Source: DATCYX01 sp037444705
GTDB lineage: Bacteria; Chloroflexota; Anaerolineae; Anaerolineales; UBA4823
Direction: 5' to 3'
Length of the DNA: 12,522 nt
Assembly: GCA_037444705.1 (NCBI GenBank)
Contig: JBBILY010000093.1
Coordinates: forward strand, 1-12,522
Positions 7,070 through 12,522 of this stretch are shown here, in pieces (the first letter of the stretch is position 1; each line of letters opens with the position of its first letter). A model generated the notes under the pieces. That model was given only the letters and a program-made list of their open reading frames with translations, did no database searches and was not told where the DNA came from. The translations under genes and the position numbers were made by a program.

Positions 7070-7302
7070 AAGGTGCTGAGGCTTGATACGGCAATTCTTC
7101 ATCTATCTTATCAATTTATGAAAGCCTCTGCGAGGCTGAGTATCTATCCGCTCCAGTTGGCATGTTCAAAATGTGGCGCAAATCACCGCTTTGGGCGGAC
7201 AAGTCGGTGACTTGTCTTACAAACCAGGCCCTGAGTTTGCGGATAGACCCGAGTCGGCTTTTAGCCGACTTTCAAGGGCTGAGCAGGGGATTTATCCCCT
7301 GC
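6969..7302. repeat. Cluster of seven unrelated short perfect hairpins
   Basis: CGCGT/ACGCG (6969-6985); CCC-TTC-GGG (7005-7013); GCGGGG/CCCCGC with a 6-base loop (7013-7030); AGCCTC-TGC-GAGGCT (7123-7137); GACAAGTC-GGT-GACTTGTC (7198-7216); AGTCGGCT-TTT-AGCCGACT (7252-7270); GCAGGGGA-TTTA-TCCCCTGC (7283-7302). Stems are 3-8 bp, loops mostly 3-4 bases, and the stem sequences differ. They lack T tails, so they are not a set of terminators. Confidence 0.7.
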
Positions 7303-7433
7303 GGGCCCGACAGCCTCTGCATGCACACAAGCCGCCCAATCGCTCGGGTTCAGCCGCGGTCGCAGCGCCAGCGGAGGTGGATCGGATAGGAGCGCGGGTT
7401 AGCCAGCCTATTGTTGTTATAGCGTGACGCCCT

Positions 7434-7997
7434 TCAAACAATCTGCTCTACCTCCAATTCATCCCGACGGTTCGGGCGAACCCAGAACAATGTAATGCCA
7501 CTCGCTTTACACAAATCTGCCAAGACATCGCGACGTCTTTGTTGATTCCAAATGCCGCTCAAGTAGCCTGTGCCCTGTCGTGTAAACCTGAAGTCAGCCA
7601 CGATTTCAATACGCCCGCTTTGCAGCACATGCGCCAGTTGTTTCAAAGACTCGATGTCTTCGGTTATGATATCTTCAAAACGTCTCTTGAGCTGTTGATG
7701 GGTAAATCCCCATCGTTGAAAGCATTTTATTTGAGCAACAAGCACAGGCTGAATACAGGCGAGAGAAGTATTCACCGCACCGATCACGATGTCAAACTTA
7801 CGCTTCTCACCCCCAATCCCACAAACACGGGTCTCGCTGTAAAGGCTTGAAAGAGGGCATCCGTTCTCTAAAAGCCGATGATAGAGATAAGCTGCGACGT
7901 CGGCTTCCAGTAAAGGCTGGAACTCTTTTCGGTTGAAGACATCACATAAATCTTGCAATGAGTTTCGGAATAGATTGAAGGCAGTTGATGTGTCCAA
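7434..7997 (-). CDS. Hypothetical protein with a PD-(D/E)XK nuclease-like core
   Basis: 187 residues, family not recognised. The layout fits a PD-(D/E)XK nuclease fold: Glu31 in an N-terminal helix (LLEADVAAYLYHRLL), Asp69 in KFDIVIG (67-73), and the strand VLVAQIK (85-91) giving Q89-x-K91, a Q-x-K variant seen in some Mrr-like nucleases. The C-terminal half is helical and basic. A DNA-cutting role is inferred from these residues only. The frame is closed by TAG directly before the TTG at 7997, so translation must start at that TTG or later (Leu14 is also TTG); the ribosome site is weak, and the gene could have lost its original 5' end. It follows the broken winged-helix gene by 36 bases on the same strand, so the two were probably one transcription unit. 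Confidence 0.6.
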   Translation of the reverse strand: MDTSTAFNLFRNSLQDLCDVFNRKEFQPLLEADVAAYLYHRLLENGCPLSSLYSETRVCGIGGEKRKFDIVIGAVNTSLACIQPVLVAQIKCFQRWGFTHQQLKRRFEDIITEDIESLKQLAHVLQSGRIEIVADFRFTRQGTGYLSGIWNQQRRRDVLADLCKASGITLFWVRPNRRDELEVEQIV

Positions 7998-8033
7998 CTA
8001 TGTTCCATTGATATGAGAAGGGCTGGCTAATGG

Positions 8034-8647
8034 CTAGCCGCTCTGCCGCACCGCCACGGATCCGCTGGAAGCACCTGTCGGGCGCTTTGCATGTTCTGCC
8101 AGAAATTCTCTGCCTGCAGGTGTAATCTCCCAGATCCCACGCGGAGAATTGGGTGAAAGTAAGCCTTCTTTCACCATAGCAGCCCTTGCCCACTGAGCCG
8201 TATTGCGCCATCGCGGGATTGTCGGATCAGACGGCAAGGTCTGGTAATCATAAGGGTTCAATTTATTACTCACCAATCTCTCCACTCCATCAAGAACGTC
8301 GTTTATTGGAGCAGAACCACCTAGATCGACAAGGACTTGGAGGATGGGGAGGCGGAATTCGTCTTCAGGGGTGCGTAAGCCGCGTTTTAATTTCGCGAAT
8401 CGAGGCGTTTTTGTCTTCTCGGTCTCTGAGGCACTACGGCGGCGAAAATATTAAGCCACTCCTTTTGCAAATCCTTCACGCGGCTTCTAAATGCCGTCAT
8501 CTGCGAGCCCTTCTCCATGAGATCACGAGCAATCTCATATTTGCCCTTCTCAAATGCTTGCGCCCCTTCCCGATTGAGGGCAGCGATTGCGTTTTCAATT
8601 TCTTCCAAAACAATATCAAAAGCCACAGCAACTTCGTTTTGTTGCAT
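8034..8647 (-). pseudogene. Winged-helix (Mrr N-terminal-type) protein, split by a one-base frameshift
   Basis: Two frames join into one protein. The first runs from ATG 8647 (AGAGG five bases upstream) and gives 86 residues ending at 8387: a helical start EEIENAIAALNREGAQAFEK, then KYEIARDLMEKG, then a basic tail. The second is open from the TAA at 8451-8453 down to TAG 8034 with no plausible start of its own. It carries TPEDEFRLPILQVLVDLGGS, YDYQTLPSDP, RWRNTAQWARAAMVKEGLL and SPRGIWEITPAGREFL, the pattern of the Mrr N-terminal winged helix. The span is 614 bases; one added base makes 615, restoring 204 residues plus a stop. The likely site is the A5 run at 8412-8408, where one more A gives continuous sequence. 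It may be a real mutation or an assembly error. Intact relatives are DNA-binding proteins associated with restriction systems. Confidence 0.8.
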
Positions 8648-8685
8648 TATTACCTCTCCCTATGGGGTAGTCTTACTTTGCATGC

Positions 8686-8802
8686 GCCCAACGACTAGAA
8701 TGAGCAGCGCCCCGGGTGTCGAGAGGGCTTCAAGGCCGGCTGTGAGCCTTTCAATGATCAGACTTCGTTCTGCCGCGGCGTCCGCCCCATCCGCTGTTGA
8801 AC
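8686..8802. repeat. Possible second attC-like site, with an internal hairpin
   Basis: GCCCAAC at 8686-8692 and GTTGAAC at 8796-8802 fit the R''/R' consensus, but only five of seven positions pair. On the - strand, GTTGGGC lies 38 bases before the start codon of the winged-helix gene, which is where a cassette boundary would fall. The inner part has a perfect hairpin, CTTCGTTC (8763-8770) with GAACGAAG (8799-8806). These 7-mers are degenerate and could occur by chance. Confidence 0.22.
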
Positions 8803-8829
8803 GAAGGCTTCGATGGAATTTGCATTTTC

Positions 8830-8858
8830 ATTGTAGCAAAAATATCCACCCAATGCAA
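8830..8858 (-). promoter_or_regulatory. Probable promoter of the winged-helix / nuclease-like pair
   Basis: The - strand reads TTGCAT (8858-8853), a 17-base spacer, then TACAAT (8835-8830): a good sigma70 match. Transcription from about 8822 would give a leader of about 175 bases containing the 8763-8806 hairpin, before the ATG at 8647. Confidence 0.6.
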
Positions 8859-8883
8859 CCGCTGTGCACATCATGGGTTCGCC

Positions 8884-8991
8884 ACCCAACGGCCGGCGCT
8901 ACAGCTGCCCGCGGCGAGGCAGGCAAGACCCGTCCGCCTGAAATCACCGTGAAGCGGCGATAGCTGCTGTCCGCGATAACCTGGGTTGGGC
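8884..8991. repeat. attC-like imperfect palindrome abutting the crcB remnant
   Basis: ACCCAAC (8884-8890) and GTTGGGC (8985-8991) both fit the integron R''/R' consensus and pair over six bases. The arms are imperfectly complementary further in: each arm read 5' to 3' on its own strand has CGC, then ACAGC, then a second GC-rich block. A central CCGC...GCGG stem surrounds about 15 unpaired bases. Length is 108 bp, within the usual attC range. No integrase gene is in the window. It could also be a non-autonomous repeat of another kind. Confidence 0.45.
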
Positions 8992-9033
8992 AGCCTTACG
9001 CCCGACGACCCCGATAAACTTTGACCTGGGCTT

Positions 9034-9150
9034 GCTAGTGTCCCCAATGGAAATGAAACGCTTTGCGACCAACCCTGGACAAGTCCGCTAACCCTATAGC
9101 GTAACCAAGCCCAAAAAACCACCCAAGCCGATGAGCCATAGTTTGTGCAT
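9034..9150 (-). pseudogene. crcB: Fluoride exporter CrcB, N-terminal remnant (frameshifted and truncated)
   Basis: From ATG 9150 the - strand encodes MHKLWLIGLGGFLGLVTL and then a stop. In the next frame the sequence continues as WLRYRVSGLVQGWSQSVSFP followed by LGTLA. Together they match the start of CrcB/Fluc channels: a glycine-rich first helix (IGLGG.LG), then the RY, SG, FPLGTL pattern. A one-base excess near the T6 run at about 9115-9120 explains the shift. After the LGTLA stretch the conserved VN-x-x-G segment does not follow; the frame becomes unrelated, so only about 40 of the usual ~125 residues remain. The identity is strongly supported by the fluoride riboswitch immediately upstream. 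CrcB exports fluoride across the cytoplasmic membrane; this copy cannot work. Confidence 0.75.
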
Positions 9151-9160
9151 ATGCGCCGAC

Positions 9161-9189
9161 ACTCCTAGTCTGATAATTTCCCAGGAGTC
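9161..9189 (-). promoter_or_regulatory. Predicted expression platform: aptamer 3' strand can sequester the Shine-Dalgarno
   Basis: ACTCCT of the aptamer (9188-9183) is also complementary to AGGAGT (9166-9161), the Shine-Dalgarno sequence 11 bases before the crcB ATG. Without fluoride the two could pair and block translation; with fluoride the aptamer would keep ACTCC and free the ribosome site. There is no T run, so control would be translational. The mechanism is inferred from complementarity. Confidence 0.6.
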
Positions 9190-9229
9190 ATCACTCAACG
9201 GCGGTTATGGGTGGACTCCATCACCTATG
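9180..9229 (-). promoter_or_regulatory. Fluoride riboswitch (crcB motif aptamer)
   Basis: On the - strand the hairpin GGTGATGGAGTCCACC (9225-9210) is followed by an ATAACC-type linker and then TGATGACTCCT. This is the conserved crcB RNA pattern, GGNGAUGG...CC with a 3' UGAUGACUCCU. GGAGTC in the first loop (9219-9214) is complementary to GACTCC (9189-9184). It lies about 30 bases before the ATG of the crcB remnant on the same strand, exactly where these aptamers are found. Recognised by eye from the known family (Rfam crcB RNA). Confidence 0.85.
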
Positions 9230-9394
9230 ATTTTGTCTGTCCTAAAATTGGCTGGCGCCGAGCCCAACCTCATGGCGGTGCAACTGCGGATATCCGCCCG
9301 CTGTTCCGGCTAATACGCACTCCAGGCAAAACCAACCCAAAATGGGACAGACCCTTGCTCGACTCGCCCTCCAATAAATGGAGATTATACACCT
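9230..9394. other. Non-coding gap between the riboswitch and acs
   Basis: Downstream of acs on the - strand there are only weak stems: CTCCA-TTTAT-TGGAG (9383-9369) and CCCA/TGGG near 9333-9346, the latter followed by TTGGTTTTG. Either might terminate acs poorly. A promoter for crcB must lie here if the remnant is transcribed separately, but I see no clear one. The open frame crossing it on the + strand is not supported. Confidence 0.5.
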
Positions 9395-11299
<1,905 letters not shown>

Positions 11300-11356
11300 G
11301 TTCCCTCCTTTGGAATAAATCAGGCAAATTCGGCTGAAAATATTTGGGTTTGGCTG

Positions 11357-11385
11357 ATTTTAAAGGCAGGCAGGCTGGTTGTCAA
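11357..11385 (-). promoter_or_regulatory. Promoter of acs
   Basis: The - strand has TTGACA (11385-11380), 17 bases, then TAAAAT (11362-11357), giving a leader of about 50 bases before the acs ATG. One base in twelve departs from the sigma70 consensus. No riboswitch-like fold is evident in the leader. Confidence 0.8.
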
Positions 11386-11487
11386 TAAATTGCGCTCTGG
11401 TCAGGTCTTTAAAGTTGATTTTATCCCAGAAGTGGCATGGCGAGTGTCGCCGATCACGCAGGGTTTGGCTAACCCGCCTCGGCTGGC

Positions 11488-11516
11488 TGGGCAAAATCTA
11501 ATAAAACATCTATACA
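11488..11516 (+). promoter_or_regulatory. Possible promoter of the hsp20 gene
   Basis: TGGGCA (11488-11493), 17 bases, TATACA (11511-11516). Start site near 11523; just beyond it is GTTA-ACGGC-TAAC (11537-11549), a possible operator half-site pair. No CIRCE (TTAGCACTC-N9-GAGTGCTAA) heat-shock element is present. A GGGTT/AACCC stem lies at 11461-11475. Confidence 0.4.
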
Positions 11517-11597
11517 TCTCTTGCGCCCCTCAGATAGTTAACGGCTAACATGTCGGGGTGAAAATAACCTTTGAACCCTATCTGAAGGAGTGTATCT

Positions 11598-12026
11598 ATG
11601 ACCGTGTTCATATCCCCCTATCGCCGTATGGCCGCCTGGCGTGAAGCCATGAACCGCATGCTGGAGGAGACCCTGGCCGAAGCGCCGACGGTGGAGCGTG
11701 AAATGCTTTTGGCAGTGGATGTGCGCGCCGAAGACGACGCCTACGAAATCACCGCCCTGGTGCCCGGCCTGGAGGCTGAAGACCTCAACATTGAAATCCT
11801 CAATAACACCGTCACCTTGCGCGGTGAATTCAAGGGCAGCGGCAAAGAGGATAGCAAATATCTGCTCTGCGAATTGCCTGTGGGGCGTTTCAGCCGCGTG
11901 ATCACCCTGCCCACCGCCCTGGACCCCGCCAAAGCCGAAGCCAGCCTGAAAAACGGCGTTTTACGCTTGTATGTCCCCAAGGCTGAGGCCCACCGCCCCA
12001 AGAGCATCAAGGTCGTCACTGCCTGA
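11598..12026 (+). CDS. Small heat-shock protein, Hsp20/alpha-crystallin family
   Basis: 142 residues, typical for bacterial sHsp. An ATP-independent holdase that binds unfolding proteins in the cytoplasm as oligomers. An N-terminal arm (1-37, with the PYRRMAAWREAMNRML style start) is followed by the alpha-crystallin domain (about 38-128), containing ALVPGLEAEDLNIEI, LCELPVGRFSRVITLP and the signature NGVLRLYVPK (119-128). The C-terminal tail has IKV (137-139), the I-x-I/V oligomerisation motif. AAGGAG lies seven bases before ATG 11598. It is divergent from acs and followed by a long hairpin. Confidence 0.95.
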   Translation: MTVFISPYRRMAAWREAMNRMLEETLAEAPTVEREMLLAVDVRAEDDAYEITALVPGLEAEDLNIEILNNTVTLRGEFKGSGKEDSKYLLCELPVGRFSRVITLPTALDPAKAEASLKNGVLRLYVPKAEAHRPKSIKVVTA

Positions 12027-12059
12027 GCCGCGCCCCATTCCAATGCGAGCCAAATGTGC

Positions 12060-12097
12060 AGGCGTTTTGGGGCGATTGAAAACGTCCCAAAACGCCT
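12060..12097 (+). terminator. Perfect 12-bp hairpin after hsp20
   Basis: AGGCGTTTTGGG (12060-12071) and CCCAAAACGCCT (12086-12097) surround a 14-base loop, 33 bases after the hsp20 stop. There is no T tract (TATGCTTA follows), so it may protect the transcript 3' end rather than stop transcription. An alternative stem is possible because AAAACG also occurs inside the loop (12079-12084) and pairs with CGTTTT. Confidence 0.5.
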
Positions 12098-12108
12098 TAT
12101 GCTTATCA

Positions 12109-12148
12109 GGGATGAGCCTGGATTATAATACCTGAAGAGGCTCATCCC
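12109..12148. repeat. Perfect 11-bp inverted repeat enclosing a TATAAT
   Basis: GGGATGAGCCT (12109-12119) and AGGCTCATCCC (12138-12148) flank 18 bases that contain TATAAT at 12124-12129 (also TATAAT on the - strand at 12127-12122). It could be a second terminator of hsp20 or a two-half-site operator around a -10 element of the downstream gene; no -35 is visible. A further imperfect stem follows at 12175-12211. Confidence 0.6.
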
Positions 12149-12251
12149 GCTTCGGCATGGGGCACTCCCTTGCGCTCTGGCAGGGGCGGATATTCTGGCA
12201 TACCTGCAGAGCCGAGGCAGGAGTAAAAATCTTGGAGGTTATGGAGGTGGC

Positions 12252-12522
12252 ATGAAATACTGCAGATTTGGCAGAACTGGCTGGATGGTGAGCGAGATTG
12301 GCTATGGCATGTGGGGCATGGGCGGCTGGAAAGACTCGGACGACGCCGAATCGCGCCAGGCGCTGCAGCGCGCCGAGCAGGGGCTGTCGAGCCTCGACCC
12401 GGCCGCCGAGGCCCGGAGCGCCGACAACCCGCTGACGCCGCTCGCGCCCGAGCAGCGGCGCAACACCGGGCCGATGCTGCTGCTCGCCTTCGGCTGGGGT
12501 TTCCTCGTCACGGGGCTCCTCG
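12252..12522 (+). CDS. Aldo/keto reductase, N-terminal ~41 residues, reading on into unrelated sequence (3' partial)
   Basis: GGAGGT occurs twice upstream, the nearer one five bases before ATG 12252. The start MKYCRFGRTGWMVSEIGYG followed by MWGMGGW and SDDAESRQALQRA is the usual opening of aldo/keto reductases (first beta strands of the TIM barrel and the G-x-x-x-G region), NADPH-dependent oxidoreductases. The expected continuation, xELGxNFFDTAxxYG with the catalytic Asp and Tyr, does not appear. From about residue 42 the frame reads EQGLSSLDPAAEARSADNPL and then a hydrophobic, permease-like stretch to the window end with no stop. The reductase identity rests on these first residues; the joined product is probably not a real protein. 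Confidence 0.65.
   Translation, partial: MKYCRFGRTGWMVSEIGYGMWGMGGWKDSDDAESRQALQRAEQGLSSLDPAAEARSADNPLTPLAPEQRRNTGPMLLLAFGWGFLVTGLL
12375..12522 (+). other. Very GC-rich tail of different origin, permease-like N-terminus
   Basis: Base composition jumps to mainly G and C here compared with the preceding kilobases. The frame encodes ADNPLTPLAPEQRRNTGPML (57-76) followed by a transmembrane-like LLLAFGWGFLVTGLL. This resembles the N-terminus of a cytosine/purine-type (NCS1) permease, which has no reason to follow the reductase start. A contig chimera is the simplest explanation. Confidence 0.5.

Larger units (their letters stand above)
6922..7433. other. Non-coding stretch of about 510 bases, rich in short hairpins
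   Basis: No convincing gene on either strand; the short open frames here show no recognisable protein sequence. The stretch contains an attC-like inverted repeat (6958-7069) and at least seven perfect short hairpins (listed separately). No RNA gene was recognised. The last 130 bases (7303-7433) show no clear structure. Confidence 0.7.

Noticed and set aside
8408..8412. Programmed -1 ribosomal frameshift to join the winged-helix frames
   Set aside because: The A5 run is not in a canonical X XXY YYZ heptamer in the incoming frame, and no downstream pseudoknot was evident. A simple indel is more likely.
8871..9122. 83-residue open frame on the - strand as an intact gene
   Set aside because: Only its first ~30 residues look like protein (CrcB); the rest runs through the attC-like palindrome. 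It is the second frame of the crcB remnant.
6922..9394. Insertion sequence or transposase
   Set aside because: No transposase-like protein sequence and no terminal inverted repeats with target duplication were found; the palindromic elements are too short to be autonomous.
11300..11597. CIRCE heat-shock operator upstream of hsp20
   Set aside because: No TTAGCACTC/GAGTGCTAA dyad is present in the gap.

Overview
The window looks like a bacterial chromosome segment, most likely from an uncultured Chloroflexota lineage (Anaerolineae-like). This is inferred from protein style: a DnaE with a proline-rich linker and C-terminal tail, a stand-alone cobalamin mutase large subunit, a PPi-type phosphofructokinase and a soluble GAF/GAF/PAS histidine kinase. 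I have no database match. The sequence appears to be a metagenomic scaffold: a 10-N gap sits at 249-258, and the last ~150 bases switch abruptly to much higher GC and unrelated protein sequence.

Layout. 2-829 (+) is the C-terminal part of DNA polymerase III alpha, interrupted by the gap. It converges on a 6-phosphofructokinase (918-2120, -) across a perfect bidirectional hairpin terminator (866-900). Next come an acyl-CoA mutase large subunit (2293-3972, -) and a soluble sensor histidine kinase (4009-6093, -). Divergent from the kinase is a two-gene operon (6317-6921, +): a small XRE regulator translationally coupled to a four-helix membrane protein. It is driven by a consensus sigma70 promoter with operator-like repeats at both ends.

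The region 6922-9394 is accessory and partly decayed. It holds a cluster of unrelated short hairpins, up to three attC-like inverted repeats with CCCAACG ends, a PD-(D/E)XK-like protein (7434-7997, -), a winged-helix Mrr-N-type gene broken by one frameshift (8034-8647, -), and the remnant of a fluoride exporter gene (crcB). The crcB remnant still sits behind a well-conserved fluoride riboswitch (about 9180-9229, -).

From 9395 the ordinary gene content resumes: AMP-forming acetyl-CoA synthetase (9395-11299, -) and a divergent Hsp20 chaperone (11598-12026, +), each with a recognisable or possible promoter in the shared gap. After two long inverted repeats comes the start of an aldo/keto reductase (12252, +), whose reading frame runs into permease-like, very GC-rich sequence.

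Metabolically, the phosphofructokinase (reversible PPi-type signature), acetyl-CoA synthetase and acyl-CoA mutase fit a heterotroph that interconverts sugars, acetate and branched or short acyl-CoAs. The mutase carries residues of the isobutyryl-CoA rather than the methylmalonyl-CoA type. The most interesting parts are the 6922-9394 island (stranded riboswitch, possible cassette recombination sites, possible small restriction-like pair), the mutase specificity residues, and the XRE promoter/operator.
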